A stretch of DNA of 59,381 nt from an uncultured Lysobacteraceae bacterium (GCA_937897645.1 CALCNV010000065.1:1-59381), one strand, 5' to 3'. Positions 17,757 through 27,319 are shown, numbered from the stretch's first letter. Translations and numbers: made by a program. The notes: generated from the letters alone by a model not told the origin.

Positions 17757-18416
17757 TTACATCAACAGGAAATAAAGCGTGAGCAGCAAAAGCACTACCG
17801 TAGTCAGGAACGAAACCAGCACCAGCCCAATGGACCTCAGCCAACCGGCCTGGTTGAGCGCACGGTATGCGATTACCCGGGCCATCACGTACCAGGCGAC
17901 TGCACCACCCGCAAGGACATGGCCTACCCATGCGCCTGTTGGCCGGGCCAGCATCTCCCCTGCCGAGAACAGTACGAGGAATGGGCAGACAAGGAAGGCC
18001 TGGATTGAAAATGGTTCCCGCAACGTGGTGCGCGTGATCGCCCGGCGATTCTGGTGCAACGTGCCCAGCGCGGCGCCTAGTGCGAACACGCTGAATGCGG
18101 CCGACCGCGTAAGCAGCAATCCTTGTTCGCTGCCGAATAAAATTTGACCCACTGCCGAAGGATTCGGAGGCAAGGGGATCTTCATCGCCAATTCGAACGC
18201 ATGCACGAGGATCACCGACAGGACCAGCATCAGCACCGGGCTGATGGTTTCTTCGAATTGCCGTTCACTTTCCTGCGTGAGTTCGATCCGCGTGTAGCGC
18301 GCGATTGCGCCCGGGTGCCGCAGGATCCTCCAGAACGTACGCGGATAGAAGACCAGCCAGCCGACAAGCTCGTACAGGAATTCCTCCAACGAGCGGAGCA
18401 ATCGCATCAAGTCCAT
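17757..18416 (-). CDS. Unrecognised integral membrane protein, Yip1-like architecture
   Basis: A 219-residue protein with an N-terminal amphipathic region (LRSLEEFLYELVGWLVFYPRTFWRILRHPGAI) followed by about five helices (60-80, 100-118, 138-158, 164-186, 195-218). The RTFWRILRHP block resembles the cytosolic lead of Yip1/DUF1282-like proteins, but I do not recognise a named family with confidence. Its codon usage is like its neighbours and the frame is intact. It ends 146 bases before the MAPEG gene start. Confidence 0.65.
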   Translation of the reverse strand: MDLMRLLRSLEEFLYELVGWLVFYPRTFWRILRHPGAIARYTRIELTQESERQFEETISPVLMLVLSVILVHAFELAMKIPLPPNPSAVGQILFGSEQGLLLTRSAAFSVFALGAALGTLHQNRRAITRTTLREPFSIQAFLVCPFLVLFSAGEMLARPTGAWVGHVLAGGAVAWYVMARVIAYRALNQAGWLRSIGLVLVSFLTTVVLLLLTLYFLLM

Positions 18417-18500
18417 GGCAATACCCAGGCGCCGGCAGTGCGGACTACTTTAATTCAGTCGACACCCAGCCGAAAGCATGCAGCTCCCAATTGCGCAGGA

Positions 18501-19589
18501 CTATTGCGCACCTGCCTGGATCGGACCAGGCGCGACAGCCCCTTCGTAATCCGACAGCGGGCTGTCCTTGGGGCAGGTTTCATCCGGAAAACCGAATCCT
18601 GCGCGCAGCGCCAAGCCACACTCGTACGCCGCTTCCAGCCCCTGTCCCGGCTCCACCTTCGCGCAGGAACGCTCGAAGGCACGATCGAAGTCATCCTTGC
18701 GGCGCACGAAATCCTCGCCGCACTCACGCGTCAGCCGTATGCGCTCCAGGTCGTCCTGCACGGCGTTGGTGCCGTCCAGCCCGTACTCCTGCAATTCGTC
18801 TTCGGTCAGCAGGCGCAGCTTGCGATTGGGCACGGTCATCATCAGGTCGGCCACCGCCACCGAGGCGCCATTGCGCTCCAGGTAGTCCTTCATCTTCGCG
18901 TAGACCTCGCGCAGCTCCTGGTTCAATTCGGCACGCGTAGTGGCTTCAGAGCCGATGCGGATCATGCGGTGGATGCCGACCTTGCCGGTGATCACGCGGT
19001 CATCGCCGGCCGCCAGGATCAACACGCAGGCGCTGTGGCAGATGGCGTTGTCGCGTACCCGCAACATCCAGTGCGACGCCCCGATGGCGTCACCGGCCTT
19101 CATGGCGTCTTCGACATGCCCACCACTGGAATCCAGGTCCAGGACGCGCCGCTTGATCTCCAGGCGCTTGGCGATATTGGCTACGCGTTCGACCAGCGCG
19201 GTGAAGTCCGTGCCGATCTTGCCGGTATAACGCAGCCGCACCACGCCCGGCTTCTCGCAGGGCTTCACGGCTTCCATGACACTGCTGTAGGACAGATCCG
19301 TCACCGGCACGCTGCCATCTTCCATCGCAGGATCATGGTCGACGTCGCAACGGATCGATGCTTGACCAGACGTGAGCAAGGCCTTGGGCCAATCGGTGCC
19401 TTCCAGTACGTCCACATCGGCGCGGCGCGGCGCAGGCGGCGGCACGCCACCGCTGAGCGCGCCGCCTTCGCCGGTATTGGCAGGCACGTCGACGATGGTC
19501 TTGGGCGCTTCTACCGGCTCGTTGCGCTGGCAGGCGACCAGCCCGGCGCACAGCATCGTCAGTAGTGCTTTCAGCAACAGGGAGGGCAT
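18501..19589 (-). CDS. Lipoprotein with ClpP/crotonase-like fold (COG3904-type)
   Basis: A 362-residue protein with a lipobox (LVAC, Cys20), a Pro/Ala linker and a ClpP-like domain at about 115-290. The clues are VVRLRYTGKIG, LDLDSSGGHVEDAMKAGDAI (151-170), CHSACVLILAAGDDRVI (Ser186 at the nucleophile-like elbow) and VGIHRMI (His207). This order of SxGG, SA and GIH blocks is that of secreted ClpP-like proteases of unknown substrate. Cys184 and Cys188 flank Ser186 and could form a disulfide. The Cys-rich C-terminus (CGEDF, CAKVE, CGLAL, CPKDS) is unusual for a cytosolic protein and fits a periplasmic location. Confidence 0.78.
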   Translation of the reverse strand: MPSLLLKALLTMLCAGLVACQRNEPVEAPKTIVDVPANTGEGGALSGGVPPPAPRRADVDVLEGTDWPKALLTSGQASIRCDVDHDPAMEDGSVPVTDLSYSSVMEAVKPCEKPGVVRLRYTGKIGTDFTALVERVANIAKRLEIKRRVLDLDSSGGHVEDAMKAGDAIGASHWMLRVRDNAICHSACVLILAAGDDRVITGKVGIHRMIRIGSEATTRAELNQELREVYAKMKDYLERNGASVAVADLMMTVPNRKLRLLTEDELQEYGLDGTNAVQDDLERIRLTRECGEDFVRRKDDFDRAFERSCAKVEPGQGLEAAYECGLALRAGFGFPDETCPKDSPLSDYEGAVAPGPIQAGAQ

Positions 19590-19769
19590 GCAGGTCCGTG
19601 GGCGTGGGGGGTGCGGGCCAGTCTAGTGCGGGTGTCTGCTGGTGAACAGAATGCGTGATGAACACGACGGCTTCCCAGCAATCCTCCGCAGCATCGCGAT
19701 GCTTGGAGTCCAGCCATCTTCTATAGTGTTGGCATGGCGGCAGGTTGCCCGCCCTGCTTATCCGGACTC

Positions 19770-22115
19770 ATGAACAATCATCCTATGCAAGCGATGGATT
19801 CCACGCGGCCTTGCCGCCCAGTGGACGCGCACCCGGCGGCACGCGGCATTGGCGCGATATCGGGCCTCCTGCTTCTGTTCGCGAGCTTGCTTGCATCCGC
19901 GCAAACCTCCACGCCCGCCTCCCCGCCACAGGTGCAGATTGACGACCTCGCGATCAACGTCAGCGCCGCCGAAAACCGTGCCGTGTCCTTCACCAACAAG
20001 GCATCCGCGTACTACTACACGCAGACGCACCGCAATCACCATGCGGAACATGCCTGGTTCCGCGGACTGAATATCGCCGGTCGACGCACCTTCAACGACC
20101 ATCAAGTGCTGGTCGACGGCGTTGCGTTGGATCCAGCCACCGCCGAGGCCAGCGCGCGTCCGGATGCCCTGATAAGAAAGTATCCGGGCGGCGTCACCGA
20201 GACCATCCGCCTGTTCGATGGCCATGACCTCATCCAGGTCGCCGTGCAGGGCGCTACTGGAAACACAGAACTGCAACTGACCGGTGACCAACTGAAACCA
20301 CAAGGCCGGACCGAGGGCGTGGACTGGTATCTCTCTGCAGACAACGACCAGGCAGTGGCCGACCACGTAGCCGTGGCTCGCAACGACGAAGGCTTCCTCA
20401 TTGCAGTGGGTGCTACGCGCGAAGCAGCCAGCCAATTGCTCGCGGAAGCCGACACCCATCTCGCGACATGGCAGTCCCAACGCGTCGCACGGCTCGAAGG
20501 CCTCATCAATGGCGCGCATGCGCTGGACACGGATGATGCGCGCCTGACCGAAGCGCTGCGCTGGATCACGCTGACCACCGACGAACTGGTCACCCGACAG
20601 CGCGGCGATGGCATCTACGCCGGGTTGCCGTGGTTCAACGAATACTGGGGCCGCGACAGCTTCATTTCTCTGCCCGGCGCCCTGCTCGTCACCGGCCAGT
20701 TCGATACCGCGCGTGCGGTGCTGTCTTCGTTCGCACAGTTCCAGCAGATGGACCCGGCGTCGGAATTTTTTGGACGCGTGCCGAACATCGTGAAGCCGGG
20801 CAGCATCGACTACCACACCACTGATGGAACGCCGCGCTTCATCGTGGCCTTGCGCGATTACGTTCGCTACAGCGGCGACCAGTCGCTGGTGAAGGCGTTG
20901 TACCCGAACATCGTCGCCAGCATCGACGGCGCGCTGGCGCACTGGACGGATGCGTTCGGCTACCTGCTGCACAAGGACAACGAAACCTGGATGGATGCGC
21001 GCCGCGAACCCGACAAGGTCTCGTATTCTCCACGCAGCACGCGTGCCAACGACATCCAGTGGCTGTGGCACCAGCAACTGGAAGCGGGCGTGCAGTTCGC
21101 GCGCAGCATGGGTGACACTGCCAACGCCTCACGCTGGCAACAGGCAGCGGATCGGGTGCGCTTGAACTTCGAGCGCGACTATCTCGATACAAAATCGGAC
21201 CGGCTGGCCGACCACCTGACTGCCGACGGCACTCCGGATTTCACCCTGCGACCCAACCTGTTCTTCGCGCTCGACATGATCGAGGACGAAGCAGCGTCCG
21301 CCCGCACCTTGCGCAAGGCATGGGAAGGGCTGGCTTATCCGTGGGGCGTGGCGACCCTGGAACAGGGCGACCCGCGCTTCCATCCTTACCACCTCGCTCC
21401 GGGCCTGTACCACAAGGACGCGGCCTACCATAACGGTACGGTGTGGCCCTGGCTCAACGGCATTGCCATGCAACGCATGATCGAACACGGACAGATGGAA
21501 CTGGCGTGGCCACTGTTCCAGCGCATGAATGCACACGCATTGGAACGCGGCGTGGTCGGCGGCCTGGCGGAAACGATGGATGCGTATCCGCATCCGGGCG
21601 AAGCCGAACCACGCTTGACCGGCACGTTCCTGCAGGCATGGTCGAACGCGGAGCAGTTGCGCATCTGGTACCAGTACATACTCGGCGTCAGGCCGGACAT
21701 GCTCAACAACGTGGTGGTCCTGGCGCCGCGGCTGCCGGATGCGCTGGCCGCCGTTGATTTCAGCGTCAACGCAGGGAAAGGGACACTCGCCGCAAGTTTC
21801 GACAAGGCGGATGGCAACCGGCGCTACCTCTATCGCCTCGACGGCCAGGATGCGACCTTGCAACTGGATGTGTCGCCGTTCCCCATGCATGCCTTCAAGG
21901 CTTCCACTGGCGACACGCTGGAAGTGGAAGTGAAGGACGATGTATTGCATGCACGGCTGCTTGCATCTGACGATCGCTTGGTAGACGTCGTCGCGCTTCC
22001 GGTTTCACCGGAGCGACGCGCACGGCAGGACAAGTTCGACGCGGTCTTCGCCGGAACTAAATTCGCGACGCCGCTGCCTTTGCATTCGCATCCGGTGATG
22101 CAGCCGCCGCAGTGA
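19770..22115 (+). CDS. Secreted glycogen-debranching-like amylo-alpha-1,6-glucosidase
   Basis: A 781-residue protein with a signal peptide ending near ASAQ, a beta-rich N-terminal domain and a C-terminal (alpha/alpha)6 barrel of the debranching GDE_C type (GH133-like): GLPWFNEYWGRDSFISLPGALLVTGQFDTAR, then NETWMDARR and TVWPWLNGIAMQRM. The acid residues around GRDS and WMDA are where the catalytic acids lie in this fold. The likely role is hydrolysis of alpha-1,6 links in an external glucan; other GH families with this fold remain possible. The ATG at 19770 or 19785 are both usable. It is convergent with a GH16 glucanase. Confidence 0.8.
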   Translation: MNNHPMQAMDSTRPCRPVDAHPAARGIGAISGLLLLFASLLASAQTSTPASPPQVQIDDLAINVSAAENRAVSFTNKASAYYYTQTHRNHHAEHAWFRGLNIAGRRTFNDHQVLVDGVALDPATAEASARPDALIRKYPGGVTETIRLFDGHDLIQVAVQGATGNTELQLTGDQLKPQGRTEGVDWYLSADNDQAVADHVAVARNDEGFLIAVGATREAASQLLAEADTHLATWQSQRVARLEGLINGAHALDTDDARLTEALRWITLTTDELVTRQRGDGIYAGLPWFNEYWGRDSFISLPGALLVTGQFDTARAVLSSFAQFQQMDPASEFFGRVPNIVKPGSIDYHTTDGTPRFIVALRDYVRYSGDQSLVKALYPNIVASIDGALAHWTDAFGYLLHKDNETWMDARREPDKVSYSPRSTRANDIQWLWHQQLEAGVQFARSMGDTANASRWQQAADRVRLNFERDYLDTKSDRLADHLTADGTPDFTLRPNLFFALDMIEDEAASARTLRKAWEGLAYPWGVATLEQGDPRFHPYHLAPGLYHKDAAYHNGTVWPWLNGIAMQRMIEHGQMELAWPLFQRMNAHALERGVVGGLAETMDAYPHPGEAEPRLTGTFLQAWSNAEQLRIWYQYILGVRPDMLNNVVVLAPRLPDALAAVDFSVNAGKGTLAASFDKADGNRRYLYRLDGQDATLQLDVSPFPMHAFKASTGDTLEVEVKDDVLHARLLASDDRLVDVVALPVSPERRARQDKFDAVFAGTKFATPLPLHSHPVMQPPQ

Positions 22116-22214
22116 AACTGCGTGGCGATTTCAATACCGACGGGAAGGTCCGAATGATTAATTGCGTTTGTTGTTGGAATTTCGAGGAGTGCCACTGATA
22201 GTTGGCCGCCAAAA

Positions 22215-22320
22215 ACCGTTCGTGGTGAGCCTGTCGAACCACGCTCTTGCGATAGATCGTCAGATCAAGTCAGCTGCGAGTTTCCGCGAAAAGCGTGGTT
22301 CGACAGGCTCACCACGAACG
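22215..22320. repeat. Family D inverted repeat (CGTTCGTGGTGAGCCTGTCG type)
   Basis: Arms at 22215-22244 and 22291-22320 carry CGTTCGTGGTGAGCCTGTCG and its complement, about 45 bases apart. A decayed third unit follows at about 22325-22350. This fills most of the 321-base gap 22116-22436 between the two convergent glycosidase genes; the rest shows no gene. Confidence 0.9.
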
Positions 22321-22436
22321 GGGATTTATACAAACTCACCATGACCGGGGTTTTTTTTACGGGATTTTAAAAATCAGGCCAAGTCTATACCGCACTGTTC
22401 CGATCCTTCCTGGACTTGTACACCGCGAAATTCCGA

Positions 22437-23303
22437 TCATTTTCCAATCAGCGGATACGCACGCACGTAATCAACTTCCATGCTAGCGGGGAATACTGTC
22501 TTGTCCACGCCCTCCTTTCCGCCCCAGTCGCCACCCACGGCGATGTTCATCAGGAAATGGAAGGGCTGGTCGAACGGCCAGGCCGCACTGTTCGTGCCTT
22601 CGTTGGGAAAATCGAACAGCAGCTCGTCGTCGATGTAGCCGCGGATCGACGATGGCGTCCAGTCCATACGGTACAGGTGGAACTGGGCCACGTCGTCCAC
22701 CATGCGGGAGCGACCTCGTTGGATCGCGATGCGATGGTTGTATGCCTCGGTATGCACAGTGATGTGCACCCGGCCCGGATCAAACCCCACGTGTTCCATG
22801 ATGTCGATCTCGCCCGACTTCGGCCAATCGCCATAGGCCTTGCCGGTGGGCAGCATCCACAGCGCAGGCCAGGTGCCACGGCCAGTGGGAAGCTTTGCAC
22901 GGATCTCGAAGCGGCCGTAGCGGAAATCACCTAGGCCCTTGGACGTGAGGCGTGCCGAGGTGAAATCCTTGCCGCCCTTGCGTTCTTTCCTGGCGGTGAT
23001 GATGAGCACGCCGTCAGCGACAGAGGCGTTGTCGATGCGATCGGTGTAGTACTGCAGTTCGTTGTTGCCCCAACCGTGGCCACCGGTCTGGAAATTCCAC
23101 TTGGCCGGATCGGGCAGACCGCTGTAATCGAATTCGTCCTGCCAGATCGGCGTAGCACCGAATTCGGCGTTGCCCACGGCAACTCGTGGCAAGGGGAGCT
23201 CCACGGTTTCCTGCTGCTGCGCGAAGCAGACCATCGCCTGCATGGCCAGCAGCAGGATGATCCCCTTGAACAGGAGTCGCATGCGTCGGGTCTTGCAGTC
23301 CAT
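22437..23303 (-). CDS. Secreted GH16 endo-glucanase (laminarinase-type)
   Basis: A 288-residue secreted enzyme of glycoside hydrolase family 16. The catalytic block GEIDIMEHVG holds Glu166 (nucleophile) and Glu171 (acid/base), and the PAKWNFQTGGHGWGNNELQYYT and GTWPALWMLP segments are typical of bacterial beta-1,3-glucanases. It probably cuts laminarin or fungal beta-1,3-glucan. The ATG at 23303 is preferred to 23282 because GGAG lies nine bases upstream; the signal peptide then has an Arg/Lys-rich start. It is a predatory- or fungus-degrading-type function common in this family of bacteria. Confidence 0.9.
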   Translation of the reverse strand: MDCKTRRMRLLFKGIILLLAMQAMVCFAQQQETVELPLPRVAVGNAEFGATPIWQDEFDYSGLPDPAKWNFQTGGHGWGNNELQYYTDRIDNASVADGVLIITARKERKGGKDFTSARLTSKGLGDFRYGRFEIRAKLPTGRGTWPALWMLPTGKAYGDWPKSGEIDIMEHVGFDPGRVHITVHTEAYNHRIAIQRGRSRMVDDVAQFHLYRMDWTPSSIRGYIDDELLFDFPNEGTNSAAWPFDQPFHFLMNIAVGGDWGGKEGVDKTVFPASMEVDYVRAYPLIGK

Positions 23304-23490
23304 GTAGGCTCCATGTGTGCGGATCAAGCAATCCGGCACAGCGTCTCACAAAGTCGAGGCAGCGGCTGGACGCAGCGCAACAAGGCATTGGACTGACTGA
23401 GTCGAGCCATTCTCCATGCAACAGTACCGACCTGCATGGCAACGGGCACGCGGGCTGGCGACGGACAGCGCTGCTCCGTATGCTGCCGGC

Positions 23491-24591
23491 ATGACCACGC
23501 CCCATTCCACGCATGCCCGCCTGGCCGCATTCATGCTTGCTGCCCTCGCACTGACCGGCTGCGCCACCGCTCCACCCTCGCCCTCACGCCCCGCCTCCGA
23601 CGTACGCGAAGACATCGTGCAGCGAATGCCCGCCAAGGTCGCCGACCGCGAAGGCTGGGCGGCCGATATCCAGGCGGCTTTCACGGCGCAAGGCATCGAG
23701 CCGAACCTTGAGAACATCTGCGCCGTGCTTGCCGTGACCGAACAGGAATCCGGCTACGTCGCCAATCCCGCGGTAGCCAACCTGCCGAAGATCGCGCGCG
23801 GCGAAATCGACCGTCGCGCCGCGGAACTGCATGTGCCGAAGTTCCTCGTCGATGCCGCACTGGCCATCCGTTCGCACGACGGGGACACCTACAGCGCACG
23901 CCTGGAAAAGGTGCGCACTGAACGCGATTTGAGCGCCATCTACGAGGACATGATTGGCAGCGTACCGCTGGGGAAGCGCATGTTCGCCAACTACAACCCG
24001 GTGCAGACCGGCGGGCCGATGCAGGTGGGCATTGCATTCGCCGAATCGAAGGCAGCCGGCTATCCGTACGCCATCGAAGGCACGATCCGCGATGAAGTAT
24101 TCACCCGTCGCGGCGGCATGCATTTCGGCATCGCGCATTTGCTCGGCTACCAGACGCCGTACACACGCAAGCTGCATCGTTTCGCCGACTACAACGCGGG
24201 CTGGTATGCCAGCCGCAATGCGGCCTTCCAGAACGCGGTTGCCATTGCCAGTGGAACCAGGCTGGCACTGGATGGCGATGTGCTCAACCCGGGCGCATCA
24301 TTGGACGAACCCGGCGAAACCGAACGCGCGCTCCGAAAGCTGTCTGGCGAACTGGAGATGGATGATCGCGCCATCCGCAAGGCGCTGGAACGCGGTGATC
24401 GACTGGATTTCGACGACACCACTTTGTACAACCGCGTATTCGCATTGGCGGAAGCACGTGCACGCAAGCCGCTGCCACGCGCGATGGTTCCCGGCATCAA
24501 GCTGGAAAGCCCGAAGATCACCCGCGAACTGACCACCGCCTGGTTCGCCACGCGCGTGGATGAGCGTTACCAGCGTTGCCTGGTGCGCTGA
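23491..24591 (+). CDS. DUF1615 family lipoprotein
   Basis: A 366-residue lipoprotein (LTGC, Cys24) of the DUF1615 family. Typical stretches are the CAVLAVTEQESGYVANPAVANL region, PVQTGGPMQVGIAFAE and RGGMHFGIAHLL followed by FADYNAGWYASRNAAFQ. The Glu in EQESG and the GPMQVG and YNAGWYASRN blocks resemble lysozyme/transglycosylase-like folds that cut peptidoglycan, but a lytic activity is inference. The ATG at 23491 (MTTPHS) puts the signal peptide at the correct place. Confidence 0.85.
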   Translation: MTTPHSTHARLAAFMLAALALTGCATAPPSPSRPASDVREDIVQRMPAKVADREGWAADIQAAFTAQGIEPNLENICAVLAVTEQESGYVANPAVANLPKIARGEIDRRAAELHVPKFLVDAALAIRSHDGDTYSARLEKVRTERDLSAIYEDMIGSVPLGKRMFANYNPVQTGGPMQVGIAFAESKAAGYPYAIEGTIRDEVFTRRGGMHFGIAHLLGYQTPYTRKLHRFADYNAGWYASRNAAFQNAVAIASGTRLALDGDVLNPGASLDEPGETERALRKLSGELEMDDRAIRKALERGDRLDFDDTTLYNRVFALAEARARKPLPRAMVPGIKLESPKITRELTTAWFATRVDERYQRCLVR

Positions 24592-24624
24592 GCGGAACTG
24601 ACCGCGACGCACGCGGACGACGGC

Positions 24625-25345
24625 TCAGCCAATTCCTGCATACCAGCTCGCGAAGCGCTGCCATGCCGCCATGCCGGGCACCAGCAGTATCGACACGTGC
24701 ACGGCGATGAACAGGCCCAGCACGACCATGAAGGCCTTGCGGCCACGCGGCACGGGATCACGCGCGATCAGCAACAGCAGCACCGCGTACACCACGCCGA
24801 AGCTGATCCACTGGTACAAGGGCGGCGGCACCGCCGGCACCCAGAAGATCATCACCCGCGCCAGCGATGGATCGACTAGAGTCAACGCCGTGGCCACCAT
24901 GAAGCGCGCATGCAGCGCGGTGTCGCGGCGGTAGCGGATGCCCAGCCCCCCAGATGACCACGAACAACAGCGAAGCCGACACGCCCAGGTACAGGATGAA
25001 CTGCTGCACGTGGAGCATCTGCGGGGGCACGGTGCGCATGCGCAACTGCGCCAAGGCCAATGCGCTGATGACCATCAACGGCACGACGACATAGGACGCC
25101 CTGCCCACGCGCCGGTGCCATGCCAGTTGCCGTGCACGGACCAGCATCGGTTGCACGACCAGCATGCCGATCCACGCCAGCATCATCAGCGCATGCACGT
25201 GGGCCATGCCCTGCACTGCAGTCAGCCTGCTGAAATACGGTTTCCAGAAGCCGAGCACCGACACCGCCAGCAACAGCAGGATCCACGGCCAAGCATGCAG
25301 CCCCCAGATGCCTGGCGTCCGGGCCTGCAGTTTCGTCGTCACCAT
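24625..25345 (-). pseudogene. Frameshifted membrane protein gene (DUF2306-like)
   Basis: Reading from ATG 25345, the product has hydrophobic helices starting LHAWPWILLLLAVSVLGFWKP, then HVHALMMLAWIGMLVVQPML and ILYLGVSASLLFVVIWG. At a run of six G (minus strand, + coordinates 24946-24951) the frame breaks and ends in unrelated Pro/Arg-rich residues. Removing one G restores GLGIRYRRDTALHARFMVAT and three more helices to a stop at 24625. The total would be about 239 residues. Conserved His residues at the helix 2-3 border suggest a DUF2306-like or similar heme- or quinone-membrane fold. Either a real frameshift or an assembly error. Confidence 0.75.
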
Positions 25346-25468
25346 GCCTGATCCCCATGCCGCAGTGCCATGGCCATCCGAACGCAGGCCACCACGCCGC
25401 ACGGCCACGCCGAAGAGATCTTGGGCGACCTCAATCCCGCCACGGGAAACCCGGCGGCGGGCGTGGCC

Positions 25469-26086
25469 TCACTTGAACAACGAATCCTTGCTGGTGGGCC
25501 GCCATTTCATGCCCTGGTATTCGACTTGCTGCACCGTGGTGGTGGTGGCAGGTCTTTCCGCATTCGGCTTGTACGCAGCGCGCGTGGCACTCCTGATCTT
25601 GGCCGCGACCATGCCGAAGGCCTGGATGTCGCCTGCAGTCAACGCGTACTCGTCGCGGCACACGCGATAGCGCACGGACTGCGCGGCGCTGATGGCAGCC
25701 ACCCATTCCGGCGTGACTTCCTGCACGACCATTTCTATCAACTCGCCGTCGACGACGTTGCCCTCGTAGGAGGCGCGGCCTGCGGCGAGTGGTTGGCCAT
25801 CCACGGTCCATGCTACGTCGTGGCAGCTTGCGAAGCGTGCGCGTGGTGCATTGGTTTCATCGCCTGCGGCAACAAACGCCAGGGTCACGCCGCTCCACGC
25901 GTCGTCACCGGAAAAATTCGCATTGAAGCTCAGCACAGGCTTGCTGCTGTCGCGGCTTCCGTCCGCGGTGTATTCGATCGTGCGTTCCCCGCTGCCACGG
26001 TCGAAGTTGTCGCTGACCGACTGTGCGGCCGCCGGCACCGCCATGCACGCCAGCGCGAGCAGCATCATGTTCAAGACAAGGCGCAT
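25469..26086 (-). CDS. Secreted hypothetical protein
   Basis: A 205-residue protein with a signal peptide (1-21, ending AAAQ). A beta-rich body follows with two cysteines (FASCHDV and RVCRDEY) that could pair in the periplasm. No family or catalytic motif is recognised. GWSGVTLAFVAAGDE-like and VVDGELIEMVVQEVTPEW segments look like a small binding domain. It stands alone upstream of the frameshifted membrane gene on the same strand, 123 bases away. Confidence 0.7.
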   Translation of the reverse strand: MRLVLNMMLLALACMAVPAAAQSVSDNFDRGSGERTIEYTADGSRDSSKPVLSFNANFSGDDAWSGVTLAFVAAGDETNAPRARFASCHDVAWTVDGQPLAAGRASYEGNVVDGELIEMVVQEVTPEWVAAISAAQSVRYRVCRDEYALTAGDIQAFGMVAAKIRSATRAAYKPNAERPATTTTVQQVEYQGMKWRPTSKDSLFK

Positions 26087-26320
26087 CAGCGGACCACCCG
26101 GCCAGCCGCTTCGATCACGAGTTTCATTGCACTCCCCAGTGCGGTTGGAAACCGGAGACCCGCCCGACGGCGCGGTGTTCCGGGCTTACGTGTGCAGCTT
26201 GACACCGCCAGGCCATGCGCGCGCAACAACGAAGCATTCGAATCGTGGAAGCGTGCGCCGCATCACATCCACGACGGCAAGCGGGAGCACGCCGGGCAAG
26301 GCCTGCACAATCTCCCCGCA

Positions 26321-26743
26321 CTACCGGTGGACTAAGGGCTTGGATTTTTTCTTGCTTGCATCCGCCTTGCCCGCAGCAGCCAGCAAGCGGCGGAACGTAG
26401 GGCATTCCAAATGGCTGGGTGCGGCGCACGCGGCTGCGTGGCGCAGGCCGTCGCGCATGGCGCTCAACTGGCGGATCGTGTGGTCGAGTTCCTTGGCCTT
26501 GGCCGCCAGCTTGTCGCGTTTGATTTGCGGCCGGCCATTGGAGGTGAACATGCCGGCGATTTCGTCAAGCGAAAAGCCGGCCGCGCGTCCCAGCGCGATC
26601 AACGCAAGTTGTTCCAGCACGCCTGCATCGAACACCCGGCGCAGGCCCTGCCGCCCGATCGACGTGATCAAGCCCTTCTCGTCGTAGAAACGCAGCGTCG
26701 ACGCAGGCACGCCTGAACGCTTCGCTACCTCGGCAATGTCCAT
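26321..26743 (-). CDS. MerR family transcriptional regulator
   Basis: A 140-residue MerR protein. The winged helix at 1-70 reads MDIAEVAKRSGVPASTLRFYDEKGLI, followed by a dimerisation coiled coil (AAKAKELDHTIRQLSAMRDGLRH) and a Cys pair (Cys106 and Cys114) in HAAACAAPSHLECP. That Cys pair suggests a thiol or metal sensor. It diverges from the DUF2938 gene across an 84-base gap that contains a matching dyad. The C-terminal KKKSKP tail is basic and unstructured. Confidence 0.9.
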   Translation of the reverse strand: MDIAEVAKRSGVPASTLRFYDEKGLITSIGRQGLRRVFDAGVLEQLALIALGRAAGFSLDEIAGMFTSNGRPQIKRDKLAAKAKELDHTIRQLSAMRDGLRHAAACAAPSHLECPTFRRLLAAAGKADASKKKSKPLVHR

Positions 26744-26756
26744 GGCGAAATACCTC

Positions 26757-26787
26757 TTGACCTCAAGTCGACTTGAAGTGGCACTGT
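26757..26787 (+). promoter_or_regulatory. MerR-type operator and promoter driving the DUF2938 gene
   Basis: TTGACC at 26757-26762 overlaps the dyad CCTCAAGTCGACTTGAAG (26761-26778), of which 8 of 9 paired positions match. A 19-base spacer then leads to a weak -10 (CACTGT at 26782). Overlong spacers with a central dyad are the hallmark of promoters untwisted by MerR regulators, and the half-site CCTCAAGT resembles the SoxR/MerR-type CTCAAGTT site. The regulator gene lies directly opposite. Confidence 0.78.
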
Positions 26788-26827
26788 GCTGCCTCAACCG
26801 CGGGAATACAAGCAATTGGAGGCCACC

Positions 26828-27319
26828 ATGGAGTTCTGGAAACACGCGCTGGCCATGGGCCTGGTGGCAACGGCGCTGATCGATATCTGGGGCATCGCGC
26901 GCAAGCGCCTGCTGGGCACGCCTGCTCCCAACTACGCCCTGCTCGGTCGCTGGCTGGGACATATGCCGTCGGGCCGCTTCCACCACCACGCCATCGCGGC
27001 CGTGCCTGCGGTACGTGGCGAACGCCTCATCGGCTGGACGTCGCACTACCTGGTCGGCATCGCCTTCGCGGCGCTGCTGCTTTGCGCCTGGGGATTGGAG
27101 TGGGTGCAGCATCCCACGCTGATGCCCGCAGTCGTCGTCGGCATCGGCACCGTGGCGGCGCCGTTCCTGGTGATGCAGCCAGGGATGGGCGCGGGCATTG
27201 CGGCACGCCGCACGCCGCGTCCGCATGCGGCGCGGATGCAAAGCCTTGTCACCCACACGCTGTTCGGTATCGGCCTCTACATCGGCGGCTGGATCAGCCA
27301 TGTGCTTTTGATTGCGTAG
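26828..27319 (+). CDS. DUF2938 family membrane protein
   Basis: A 163-residue four-helix membrane protein of the DUF2938 family: LVATALIDIWGIARKRLLG, the GRFHHHAIAA and GERLIGWTSHYLVGI motifs, and VTHTLFGIGLYIGGW. The conserved His and Trp residues in the membrane suggest ligand or metal binding, but the function is unknown. The ATG at 26828 is the first codon after the upstream MerR promoter. It precedes a DUF2798 gene by 60 bases in the same direction, forming a two-gene unit with the divergent MerR regulator. Confidence 0.88.
   Translation: MEFWKHALAMGLVATALIDIWGIARKRLLGTPAPNYALLGRWLGHMPSGRFHHHAIAAVPAVRGERLIGWTSHYLVGIAFAALLLCAWGLEWVQHPTLMPAVVVGIGTVAAPFLVMQPGMGAGIAARRTPRPHAARMQSLVTHTLFGIGLYIGGWISHVLLIA

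Noticed and set aside
26087..26320. Coding remnant between the secreted protein and MerR genes
   Set aside because: A frame ending near 26335 has no recognised motif or start signal.
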